A stretch of DNA of 64,000 bases from positions 2,978,501 to 3,042,500 of the forward strand of contig NZ_CP112998.1 of the NCBI RefSeq assembly GCF_026625565.1, given 5' to 3'. Shown here piece after piece: positions 32,276-40,662 of the stretch (its first letter is position 1; every line of letters starts with the position of its first letter). The notes under the pieces were generated by a model. It did no database searches. It was not told the DNA's origin and saw only the letters and a list, made by a program, of their open reading frames with translations. A program made the translations under genes and the position numbers. This stretch comes from Dyadobacter pollutisoli (lineage in GTDB: Bacteria > Bacteroidota > Bacteroidia > Cytophagales > Spirosomataceae).

Positions 32276-34195
32276 TTAATCCTCTAATCTGGACTCAAAA
32301 AAGTACTCCCTCGGGGTACTCCCGGTCATCTTTTTGAAGGCCCTGTTGAAAGCAGTTTTGGAATTAAAACCTACCTCAAAAGCAATGGCGAGCATCGTGA
32401 AATGTTTGTTCTTCGGGTCTTCAAAACGTTCTTTAAAATCCTCGATCCGGTAGGAGTTCACAAAGTCGAAGAAGTTCTTTTCATACGCTTCATTGATCAC
32501 TTTTGAAAGCAAATGCGGAGAGATTTTCAGTTTGGCGGCAAGGTTACCGAGCGTCAGCCCGGGGTTGTGATGTGGCTTGCTCTTTTGCATGTAAGTACCG
32601 ATCTTCTCTTTCCATTCCTGCAAATGCTGGTCGGAGATATCGGGCGCCTTTTCACTTTCCGGTACTGTCAACCCGTTGGTTTCAGAGGGTACCGTTTCTT
32701 CTGTATTAAAAAACGGGACGATCTGGTCATTTGCGATCTTGAAAATCTCGGGCTGATGAATGGCAAAGTAGCCCAGAAAATAAGGGATCAGCGAAAAAAC
32801 AAACCAGATAAAATCAACACTTCTGCTGGTAATGTAGCCAGTCTCGAAAGGAAAAATCTGGCCGGCTGCGGACAAAACGCCCGAAAAGAGCCAGAATACC
32901 AGACATATGGCCTGGATGACCAGTACAGTAGACAAGTATTGCAGGTTTTGTTCGTCGGAAGCGAGCGTAGTGTACTGGCGCTTGTAGGTGAAAATCATTT
33001 TCCTGCATTGAAACCAATACCAGGTATTCGTCCCGAGGGCAATGATGCCCGTGATGATGTACAGAGTTTGCAGATCAGGTGAATGGTTCACGATTTTCAG
33101 TTGCAGCACCTTCTTCTCAGACAGGAAAAACGGCATGTATGCCAGCAGTTGTCCTAATGGAAGCAGAAAGTGAAGCCACCATTTATCAGGGAATGTAGGG
33201 GTTTTGAAGAGCAGTTTCCGAATATAGAAGAAGAACAGCGGTGCGTAAAGGAACGCGGCAAAGTCCGGTATAAGGAGCAATTTGGTATATGTCTGCGCCA
33301 CATCCCTATAGTCGCTTACCACCCTGATCCCCACCATTACCGCGATAAAAGCAATGGATATCACAAGCCACAGGTTGGCCTTTCTGTTGTAGTCCTGGAT
33401 GCTCGGAATGGCTACAATGAGCAGCAGACATTGAAATGCCGAAAATAGCAGCAGCAAGTCATAAAGGGAGAAAAAATTGAATGTGCCGGACAGGTCTTCC
33501 CAGCTGATGATTTCAACGGGTATGTTGTCGATCTTATTGACGGTACTTCTAAAAAGAACGCGATTGGGCCGCGCTTTACCATTTTCCTGCCCTTCCACAT
33601 TTTGCCAGTCGCCTCTTGTAAACTTGTATTCGAACTGTTCAAGATCCGAAACAACTGCTATTCTGAATGTATTATCGGCTTGCTTTTGCAGTCGGTAACT
33701 TTCGTCAGAAGGATTCCAGTTGTTGAAATTGCCGGTAATGTACAGCACGGCATCTTTGGGCGTATTGGCAGGAAGCTTGTTGACTACAAAACGGTAAGTA
33801 GGTTTAGCTTCCCAACCCTGGATCGTGTCCCGGACGACCTTGGGATTAGCCGCTGAACTCTTGTTGTAACTACGGTCAGGCCTGCTGGTCCGGTCGGCAT
33901 TACCTTCTACAAGCCCCCAGCTACCTTGTGTAAACTTGTATTTGAACTGGGTCAACGAGTCGGGAAGATTGATAAAATAGACACCGTTTTCTTGTCGGAT
34001 GAGCTCGTAGCTAAGCCCTCCCGGCTCCCAGTGATTGCAATCACAGGCTAAAAATATGCGGGTATTGGCAGTAATAAATGGGGCAACACGTACTACTTCC
34101 ACCCTGATCTGCGCTACCGCCGCCTCGCATACCATCAGGAAGCAAAATATCAAAAGGTAAAATTTCCCCGGCTTGATGAATGCTTGTGATCTCAC
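32276..34195 (-). CDS. Membrane-bound AraC-type regulator with two periplasmic starch-binding-like domains
   Basis: 639 residues from GTG 34195, chosen because it puts a normal signal peptide (about 1-28, ending CEAAVA) at the N-terminus; an ATG at 34276 would add 27 residues. Two tandem domains follow, at about 32-120 and 133-231. Each has a CBM20/CBM48-like core, FLACDCNHWEPGG / YITGNFNNWNPSD, then FKYKFTQGSWGLVEG / FEYKFTRGDWQNVEG. Seven membrane helices (about 241-481) lead to a cytoplasmic linker and a C-terminal AraC HTH (about 533-633: LTLGNLAAKLKISPHLLSKV, IAFEVGFNSKTAFNRAFKKM). Its place beside the starch operon suggests that it senses starch fragments directly and switches on susCDE and the amylases. 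Confidence 0.9.
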   Translation of the reverse strand: MRSQAFIKPGKFYLLIFCFLMVCEAAVAQIRVEVVRVAPFITANTRIFLACDCNHWEPGGLSYELIRQENGVYFINLPDSLTQFKYKFTQGSWGLVEGNADRTSRPDRSYNKSSAANPKVVRDTIQGWEAKPTYRFVVNKLPANTPKDAVLYITGNFNNWNPSDESYRLQKQADNTFRIAVVSDLEQFEYKFTRGDWQNVEGQENGKARPNRVLFRSTVNKIDNIPVEIISWEDLSGTFNFFSLYDLLLLFSAFQCLLLIVAIPSIQDYNRKANLWLVISIAFIAVMVGIRVVSDYRDVAQTYTKLLLIPDFAAFLYAPLFFFYIRKLLFKTPTFPDKWWLHFLLPLGQLLAYMPFFLSEKKVLQLKIVNHSPDLQTLYIITGIIALGTNTWYWFQCRKMIFTYKRQYTTLASDEQNLQYLSTVLVIQAICLVFWLFSGVLSAAGQIFPFETGYITSRSVDFIWFVFSLIPYFLGYFAIHQPEIFKIANDQIVPFFNTEETVPSETNGLTVPESEKAPDISDQHLQEWKEKIGTYMQKSKPHHNPGLTLGNLAAKLKISPHLLSKVINEAYEKNFFDFVNSYRIEDFKERFEDPKNKHFTMLAIAFEVGFNSKTAFNRAFKKMTGSTPREYFFESRLED

Positions 34196-34309
34196 TCTAA
34201 AACTTTTTATTTCCAGAGCGTAATTTACGTCATTTGCCGGTTCAATAGCGATCGAGCTCGATAATTGCATCAGCAAATGCCTGCGAAGCCTCCCGGCGCA
34301 TTCGTGAGA

Positions 34310-36676
34310 TTATTCGCTGCGAAGGCTTTTTACCGGGTTCATCAATGCAGCCTTGATGCTCTGAAAACTGATCGTCAGCATAGCTACGGCCAACGCCAGA
34401 CCTCCGGCAGCCACAAACATCCACCAGGAAATATGGATCTTGTAGGCAAAGTCCTGCAACCAGATATTCATACTATACCAGGCAATGGGCACCGCGATCA
34501 CGATGGCGATGACGATGAGCCGGATAAAGTCACTGGCGAGCAGCCTGACAATGCCGGTAACACTGGAACCCAGAACTTTACGCACACCTATTTCACGGGT
34601 GCGGACTTGCGCCGTGTACGCCGCCAGGCCGAATAATCCCAAACAAGATATGACAATGGCGATTCCCGCAAACAAATTGAAGAGAAACCCACTCTGCTGC
34701 TCGGATTTATACATGTCGTTGAATGCATCGTCCAGGAAACCATAGGTGAATGCGAAATCGCCATTGTACCGCTTCCAGGAACGTTCGGCGGCTGCAATCG
34801 CCTTTTCCGCGTCATTACCTGTTGTTTTAATATAGATCCTGTTCGCGTCCCCCGCGTCGTAATAGAAAACGGATGGGTCAATTTTTTGCCTCATGGAGGT
34901 GGTATGAAAATCCTTAACCACGCCAATGATCGTCCCTTCCTTATCCCAGAGTTTGAAACGTTTGCCAATCGGGTCCTTCAAACGGGTCGCTTTTACAGCC
35001 GTTTCATTCAGTATAAAATGCGAGGAATCGGACACGGAACCCGTAAAGCCCTTTCCTTCAACCAACTGCATTTTGAAAAATGATAAAAAATCTTTCTCAA
35101 TCGCCATCGGTCGCGACATCATTGTTTCGCCGACTTCTTTTCCATCCCATTCATTGCTACCGGTTTGCCCTCCAATCCTGACAATGTTGGAACTGGCACG
35201 GGTAACCCCGATAACGCCCGGCTGATTAAGCAAATCTGCTTTCACTGCCTCAAAGTGGCTGTTCATATTACGCATTCCGAATGACAGAACATGTGTTTTG
35301 TCGTAACCAAGCGCTTTGGAACGAATGTATTTCAGCTGCGTGCTGATGACGAATGTGCCGATGATCAGAATAACCGAAACAGCGAACTGCGTTACCACAA
35401 GTACTTTCCGTAATGCCGCGTCGCTGATTCCCGTTGCTGTTTTTCCTTTAAATGCTTTCAAAGGATCAAAAGAGGATAATAGCAACGCCGGATAAATGCT
35501 GGACACCGCCAATGTCCCCAAAAGTGTTAGCCCGATCACTTTCCAGATCTGAAAATTGGCAAAATCAAAAACCAACTGCTTTCCTGACAACTGATTATAA
35601 AGTGGTAAAAAAGAATAAATCAAAATGACAGCCACTGCGGACGCCATGCCAAAAACAAGGGCAGTTTCAATGATAAATTGTGTAAAAAGCTGCTTCCGTG
35701 CCGCCCCGACGATCTTGCGCATGCTTACTTCCTTCGACCGCAACATGGAACGCGCCGTGGACAAATTGACATAATTAATGCAGGCAATGCCCAAAATCAG
35801 CAATGCAATGATGATAAACATCCTGACGGTTTCAATGCCTCCGTCCGATCCATCGGCTTTATAAAGATGCTTGCTAACCAGCGGCTGCAACAGGTAAGTA
35901 AGGTCGGTATCGTCCGGTTTGTTGCGCAAATGAATGTTCCTGAGCTTGTCGGCTAGTCCGGAAATATTTTGCCCGGGTTGTAGCAGCAGGTAGGTATTGT
36001 AATTAAACTGATGAAAATCATTGTCCCGGTTCCGGCCGTCCTGCCGTCTGCTATACATGTCGTTGAACAACTTGCTGATCGGCAGAAACAGGTCGCCTTG
36101 AATGGTTGAGTTCTTTGGGAAATCCTTCACCACGCCGCTTACCCTGAAGTTCATCTGGTCATTTACCACAAGAATCTTTCCGATCGGGTCCTCGTTTCCA
36201 AAGTATTTTTTAGCCGTGGTTTCAGTCAGTACCACTGAATTATCGTCAGTAAATGGTTTTCTCGCATCGCCTTGTACCAATCCGAAATCAAATACTGAAA
36301 ACAGGCCAGGATCGGCAAATTGTGAGTTTTCCTCATTGAAAACCTTGTCCTTATACCTGAACAGAATGTAAGATTCATTGTAACACAACCTCACTCCGTC
36401 TTTAATTTCCGGCAATTCCTTTTTTCCCAGCATGGCAATGGGTGCCACGGTCGTGGTCCATATCTGCTTGCTTGAACCCGTCCCTACCCGGTTTTCAAGC
36501 TTGTAAATGTCATCGGCATGCTTGTGAAAACGATCGAAGCTGAGCTCATCCTGCACCCATAACAAAATCAGTATCCCGACGCCCAGCCCGAGGGTTAGCC
36601 CGGCACCATTGATCAGGGAGTAGAATTTGCTTTTCAATAAGTTGCGCCAGGCAATTTTGAAATAATTAAAGATCAT
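34310..36676 (-). CDS. ABC transporter permease, MacB/FtsX type
   Basis: 788 residues from ATG 36676 (the frame extends two codons further to a TTG). It begins NYFKIAWRNLLKSKFYSLINGAGLTLG, the signature start of the large Bacteroidota permease family. The layout is a first membrane helix, a MacB periplasmic core domain (about 45-250), an FtsX block of three helices (about 285-430), another helix and a second periplasmic domain, then a final FtsX block (about 670-785; GLFGLAAYTAQVRTREIGVRKVLGSS). No ATPase gene is adjacent. Such proteins act as mechanotransmitters for lipoprotein, peptide or antibiotic export. The cargo is unknown. Confidence 0.92.
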   Translation of the reverse strand: MIFNYFKIAWRNLLKSKFYSLINGAGLTLGLGVGILILLWVQDELSFDRFHKHADDIYKLENRVGTGSSKQIWTTTVAPIAMLGKKELPEIKDGVRLCYNESYILFRYKDKVFNEENSQFADPGLFSVFDFGLVQGDARKPFTDDNSVVLTETTAKKYFGNEDPIGKILVVNDQMNFRVSGVVKDFPKNSTIQGDLFLPISKLFNDMYSRRQDGRNRDNDFHQFNYNTYLLLQPGQNISGLADKLRNIHLRNKPDDTDLTYLLQPLVSKHLYKADGSDGGIETVRMFIIIALLILGIACINYVNLSTARSMLRSKEVSMRKIVGAARKQLFTQFIIETALVFGMASAVAVILIYSFLPLYNQLSGKQLVFDFANFQIWKVIGLTLLGTLAVSSIYPALLLSSFDPLKAFKGKTATGISDAALRKVLVVTQFAVSVILIIGTFVISTQLKYIRSKALGYDKTHVLSFGMRNMNSHFEAVKADLLNQPGVIGVTRASSNIVRIGGQTGSNEWDGKEVGETMMSRPMAIEKDFLSFFKMQLVEGKGFTGSVSDSSHFILNETAVKATRLKDPIGKRFKLWDKEGTIIGVVKDFHTTSMRQKIDPSVFYYDAGDANRIYIKTTGNDAEKAIAAAERSWKRYNGDFAFTYGFLDDAFNDMYKSEQQSGFLFNLFAGIAIVISCLGLFGLAAYTAQVRTREIGVRKVLGSSVTGIVRLLASDFIRLIVIAIVIAVPIAWYSMNIWLQDFAYKIHISWWMFVAAGGLALAVAMLTISFQSIKAALMNPVKSLRSE

Positions 36677-36715
36677 GGCCAAAAATCGAGGAAAAAGAAT
36701 GATAGATACTAGTTT

Positions 36716-37141
36716 CTATTTTACAAAATCCTCCCGCATGGGTGTAAACATGTCGATCAGCACGCCGGCCTCCTTACACACGGCTCCGTGCATAACATTG
36801 GACGGGATGTAGTAGCCATCCCCTTTTTTAAGAATTTGCTTTTTATCGCCGATTGTAACCTCAAACATACCGCTTTCCACGTAGCTCATCTGGGTGTGAA
36901 CATGCTTGTGCGGCGTACCTATGCCCCCTTTTTCGAACACGATTTTCACCATCATCATCGTTTCGTCGTAAGACATGATCTTACGTTTCAGCCCGCCGCC
37001 CAGATCCTGCCACGGAATCTCCGAGTCGATTATGAACTGCTTGCCATTAGCCTCCTCAGCCGCAGACTTTGATTGTGCGAATAACTGGCTGGAAGTCAGC
37101 AAGGACAAAAATAATATGGTTGCTTTGAAGGTAGGTTTCAT
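36716..37141 (-). CDS. Secreted small cupin-domain protein
   Basis: 141 residues. A signal peptide (1-22, SSQLFAQS) precedes a single cupin_2 barrel. The metal-binding motif is GTPHKHVHTQMSYVESGMFEV and the second motif runs through GDGYYIPSNVMHGAVC, so the usual His and Glu positions are mostly kept. Function of secreted single-domain cupins is not known; sugar or small-molecule binding or isomerisation is possible. The gene is 39 bases upstream of the permease start on the same strand, so they may be cotranscribed. Confidence 0.85.
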   Translation of the reverse strand: MKPTFKATILFLSLLTSSQLFAQSKSAAEEANGKQFIIDSEIPWQDLGGGLKRKIMSYDETMMMVKIVFEKGGIGTPHKHVHTQMSYVESGMFEVTIGDKKQILKKGDGYYIPSNVMHGAVCKEAGVLIDMFTPMREDFVK

Positions 37142-37240
37142 GGTTTGGGATTGGGGAATGAATGGGCAAGATAAAGGACATCACCTGAAATAAAAACTGG
37201 TGTTGATACATTTATCTAATAGTTTTACTGCCCCCAGACC

Positions 37241-37669
37241 CTATTTCGTCTTCGCAAACCTTAACCTCTGGCTATCGGAATGTCCGTTCTGGCTGACTAT
37301 CGTGATATCTGCCGTCAACTCCTGGCCGGATAACACGGCCTGTCCATAAATCTTGCGGCCCACCTCTCCGCCGACGTAGCGATTCTTGAAAAATAATGTA
37401 TAATCCGAGTCCACGAGCACTGAATCGACGGACAGGCTTTCGATCGCGTCCTGTCTTCCCGGATCGGCAAAATCGGTCTTAATATTTATCTCGATCCTTA
37501 TCCGGTCCTTATATCCGGCCTTCCAGATTTTCCATTGGGTAAGTACTGACTCGTTCGGAGTTTGCTCCTCGTGAATGTATGTTCCGACAAACTTGTTCGC
37601 AATGTCGGGATCAGGGTCCGAGCAGCCCGCAAAGGCCAGTACTGCCCAAAATAGTCGCTTTATTTTCAC
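37241..37669 (-). CDS. Small lipoprotein of unknown function
   Basis: 142 residues, starting at GTG. The lipobox is AFAGC (Cys16), followed by an acidic DPDPD linker. The rest looks like a small beta-barrel or lipocalin-like fold: FVGTYIHEEQT, IRIEINIKTDF, DYTLFFKNRYVGG and QELTADITIVSQNG alternate hydrophobic residues as in beta strands. I do not recognise the family. The pattern resembles the many Bacteroidota lipoproteins with an N-terminal F-x-G-x-Y motif. It follows the cupin gene's upstream region by about 100 bases on the same strand. Confidence 0.7.
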   Translation of the reverse strand: MKIKRLFWAVLAFAGCSDPDPDIANKFVGTYIHEEQTPNESVLTQWKIWKAGYKDRIRIEINIKTDFADPGRQDAIESLSVDSVLVDSDYTLFFKNRYVGGEVGRKIYGQAVLSGQELTADITIVSQNGHSDSQRLRFAKTK

Positions 37670-37816
37670 TTTTTCTGGCTAATAATGAATGATTTATCGC
37701 CTAAGTTAGAGCCGCCGTTCACGGTATTAAAGCCGCATCGACAGACATCGTTTCTCAGGCGACAAATCACTATTATTCCAATACAAAAGCCGTTAAACCA
37801 GGTCGATCATTGCCAG

Positions 37817-38902
37817 TTAGTTTAAGCTGTACAATGCATCCTTCGTAAAACCCCGTAACTCTGCCAGACGGCCTTGCTTTACCTTTTGAACCCAATGCGG
37901 ATCAGCCAAAAGACATCGACCGACTGCTACCAGATCGAATTCATCATTGTCCATTCTTCTTACAAGTTCATCCAAAGAAGCTGCGCCAGAATTCTCGCCA
38001 CGATAAAGGCTCGTAATGTCCTTTTCCAATCCAACGGAACCTACCATGATCGTGGCTTTACCCGTTATCTTTTTAGCCCAGCCCGCAAAATTAAGGTCAG
38101 AACCAGCAAATTCTGGTTTCCAAAAATACCTCGTCGAGCAATGAAAAATGTCAACCCCTGCATCTGCCAAGGGTAACAGCCAATCCTCCATTTCTTTCGG
38201 CGTGCTGGCAAGCTGACTATTGTAATCTGAAAACCGCCATTGAGAAATCCGCATCATTAATGTGAAATGTTGCCCTACCTGCCTGCGAATTTCCCTGACA
38301 ACTTCCACCGCAAATCTGGTGCGCTCGCCTATCGTTTTACCTCCAAAAAAGTCATTTCTCAGATTGGTATCCGGCCGAAAAAACTGGTCTAAAAGGTACC
38401 CGTGCGCACCCTGTACCTCCACGCAGTCAAAACCCATACGGAATGAGTTTAATGCAGCCTGCCCAAAAGCCTGAATCGTATTCGCAATGTCGGCATCGCT
38501 CATTACCTTTCCATTGCCGATCCCCGACGGGCCTTCAAACGGGACGCCGGGAAGCCAGCCAGAAGCGTGATTTTCCTGTATACCTACATGCCACAGCTGC
38601 GGGGCCATTTGTCCGCCTGCGCTGTGAACGCCATCCAGCACATTTTGCCAGCCTGCAAGCGCATCGTGCCCGTAAAAGTGCGGTACACCAGGATCATTTT
38701 TCGAAGACGGCCGGTCAATGACCGTTCCTTCGGTAATGATAAGTCCCACTTCTCCCTCCGCCCGTTTACGATAATAATCCGCGACATTACCGGCAGGTAT
38801 CCCACCGGGCGAGCATGCGCGGGTCATGGGCGACATCACGAAGCGGTTTTTCGTATGCAGTGATTTTAAATTAAATGGTCGAAACAAATTGTCAGTGTTC
38901 AT
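37817..38902 (-). CDS. NADH:flavin oxidoreductase, Old Yellow Enzyme family
   Basis: 361 residues, a single FMN-binding TIM barrel. Motifs in order: LFRPFNLKSLHTKNRFVMSPMTRAC at the N-terminus, APQLWHVG, the substrate-anion pocket in FDCVEVQGAHGYLLDQF followed by RPDTNLRNDFFGG, and the phosphate-binding MVGSVG ... DLVAVGRCLLADPHWVQKV. OYE enzymes reduce activated C=C bonds such as enones, nitro-olefins or 2,4-dienoyl compounds with NAD(P)H. It has no signal peptide and is cytoplasmic. It is divergent from the YCII/sigma pair, leaving about 130 bases for two promoters, but no functional link is evident. Confidence 0.93.
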   Translation of the reverse strand: MNTDNLFRPFNLKSLHTKNRFVMSPMTRACSPGGIPAGNVADYYRKRAEGEVGLIITEGTVIDRPSSKNDPGVPHFYGHDALAGWQNVLDGVHSAGGQMAPQLWHVGIQENHASGWLPGVPFEGPSGIGNGKVMSDADIANTIQAFGQAALNSFRMGFDCVEVQGAHGYLLDQFFRPDTNLRNDFFGGKTIGERTRFAVEVVREIRRQVGQHFTLMMRISQWRFSDYNSQLASTPKEMEDWLLPLADAGVDIFHCSTRYFWKPEFAGSDLNFAGWAKKITGKATIMVGSVGLEKDITSLYRGENSGAASLDELVRRMDNDEFDLVAVGRCLLADPHWVQKVKQGRLAELRGFTKDALYSLN

Positions 38903-39031
38903 CTTTCTCCTAATTTTAGTTTGATCAGATGACGACTGATATTGAAAAACGGGGACAGAAAATACTTGCGCGGCTGGGCTGTCCCCATTGAAGTTCCCTG
39001 ATCGTTATGGGGTAAATCAATATTGAAAATC

Positions 39032-39367
39032 ATGAAAGAATTCGCATTAATTTTTAGGCTCAGCAATCAAATGGAGCTCAAAACAACGCCTGAGCAGATT
39101 CAGGAGAGAATGAATTGGCTTGCCAGTATCGCCGCGCAGAATAAATTGGCGGACAAAGGCAATACCTTGTCCAACGAAAGCGCCAAAACAGTACGAGCGG
39201 AGAATGTCGTGACCGACGGGCCTTATACGGAGATTAAGGAATTTATCAGTGGTTATGTCATCGTAAAGACCGACACCATTGACGAGGCAGTGGAATTGGC
39301 GAAAGCCAATCCTATTTTTAAAATGGGTGGCAACATCGAAGTGAGAGAAATCGTACAACGTAAGTAA
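39032..39367 (+). CDS. YCII/DGPF-domain protein
   Basis: 111 residues from ATG 39032 (the frame opens three codons earlier at a TTG). It has the YCII-related fold with the DGPF-type motif VVTDGPYTEIKEFISGYVIV and the end AKANPIFKMGGNIEVREI. Genes of this family commonly stand beside ECF42 sigma factors, as here: the sigma gene starts 5 bases after this stop. The protein is thought to be either part of the sigma regulon or a regulator of the sigma factor; no enzyme activity has been shown for this type. Confidence 0.9.
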   Translation: MKEFALIFRLSNQMELKTTPEQIQERMNWLASIAAQNKLADKGNTLSNESAKTVRAENVVTDGPYTEIKEFISGYVIVKTDTIDEAVELAKANPIFKMGGNIEVREIVQRK

Positions 39368-39372
39368 TTTCG

Positions 39373-40662
39373 ATGACCCGACCTGATGAACAGCTGAATC
39401 AAGTTCTACACCAATTGTTCCGGTTGGAGTATACCAAAATGACGGCGGTACTATGCCGTCATTTTGGGTTGAAACAGCTTGAAATTGCAGAAGATATCGT
39501 CAGTGAGACATTCTTGAAGGCCACCGAAACCTGGAATGATCAGGGACTTCCCGAAAATCCCTCTGCCTGGCTTTATACAGTCGCCAAAAACAAGACAAAG
39601 GATTACCTGAAAAGAGCTTCCATTTTTGAAAACCGGGTTAAAAATGCCATTGATCAGGAAACGTTTCAGCCGGAGCCTGACTTCGAATTTACAAATGAGG
39701 CGATTGCCGACAGCCAGCTTTCGATGCTATTTGCCGTTTGCAGCCCCGCTATTTCGGAAGAATCTCAGATTTGCCTCGCTCTGCAAATCCTGTGTGGCTT
39801 CACTGTTGAAGAAATCGCGAATGCGTTCCTTACCAAAACGGAAACCATTAAAAAACGGTTGTTACGTGCTCGCGCCGCATTGCGCAATGACTATTTTGAG
39901 ATCAGCCAATTGGAAGAATCTGCCACTGCAGCCCGGTTGGATACTGTTTTGAGAACCTTGTACCTGCTTTTCAATGAAGGTTATTTTTCCAAATCCGGCA
40001 ATCATTTGATCCGAAAAGACCTTTGCTCGGAAGCAATGCGGTTGGCCGTCATTCTGGCCGAAAGCAACCTGAGTAACATGCTTCCCGCAAAGGCATTGCT
40101 GGCTTTAATGTGCTACCAGAGCTCCCGTTTCCACGCACGCTTGGATGATGACGGGGATACCGTCCTGTTTGAACAGCAGGATAGAAGCCGTTGGGATCAG
40201 GAATTGATCGACAGGGGACATTATTATTTGATCAATGCGTGCTCAGGCGATGAAATTTCAAAATACCATTTGGAGGCTGGAATTGCCTATTGGCATACTA
40301 CCTCCGAAGAGTCGGTGAAATGGTCGCAGATTCTCCACTTGTATAACCAACTGATTGTAAGCGAATATTCTCCGATGACTGCATTAAACCGCACCTTCGC
40401 ATTCGCCAAAGTTTACGGAAACGCCGCCGGTCTGGAAGAAGCCGAAAAACTACATCTCGCCGACAACAGCTACTACCATTCATTATTGGGTTACTTATAT
40501 ACCGAAATAGATCATCGAAAAGCGATTTTTCATTATCAGCAGGCGGTGAACCTGACCAAATCCAAAGCTGAGAAACAAACCCTTTCCAGAACGATCGCGG
40601 AATTGGAAAGATCAGCCCACGAGCTTGAAACTACCTCAACAAATACACATCTACCGACTTAA
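39373..40662 (+). CDS. ECF42-type RNA polymerase sigma factor with C-terminal TPR-like extension
   Basis: 429 residues, about twice the length of an ordinary ECF sigma. Region 2 lies at about 15-80 (ITEDIVSETF-like IAEDIVSETFLKATETW, GLPENPSAWLYTVAKNK). Region 4 lies at about 115-175 (LCGFTVEEIANAFLTKTETIKKRLLRAR). A long C-terminal domain (about 185-420) has the ECF42 hallmark LRTLYLLFNEGYF and SSRFHARLDDDGDTVLFEQQDRSRWD. No anti-sigma gene is adjacent; in this group the extension itself is thought to control activity. It is coupled to the YCII gene. Its 3' end overlaps the convergent alpha-glucuronidase gene by 32 bases. Confidence 0.93.
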   Translation: MTRPDEQLNQVLHQLFRLEYTKMTAVLCRHFGLKQLEIAEDIVSETFLKATETWNDQGLPENPSAWLYTVAKNKTKDYLKRASIFENRVKNAIDQETFQPEPDFEFTNEAIADSQLSMLFAVCSPAISEESQICLALQILCGFTVEEIANAFLTKTETIKKRLLRARAALRNDYFEISQLEESATAARLDTVLRTLYLLFNEGYFSKSGNHLIRKDLCSEAMRLAVILAESNLSNMLPAKALLALMCYQSSRFHARLDDDGDTVLFEQQDRSRWDQELIDRGHYYLINACSGDEISKYHLEAGIAYWHTTSEESVKWSQILHLYNQLIVSEYSPMTALNRTFAFAKVYGNAAGLEEAEKLHLADNSYYHSLLGYLYTEIDHRKAIFHYQQAVNLTKSKAEKQTLSRTIAELERSAHELETTSTNTHLPT

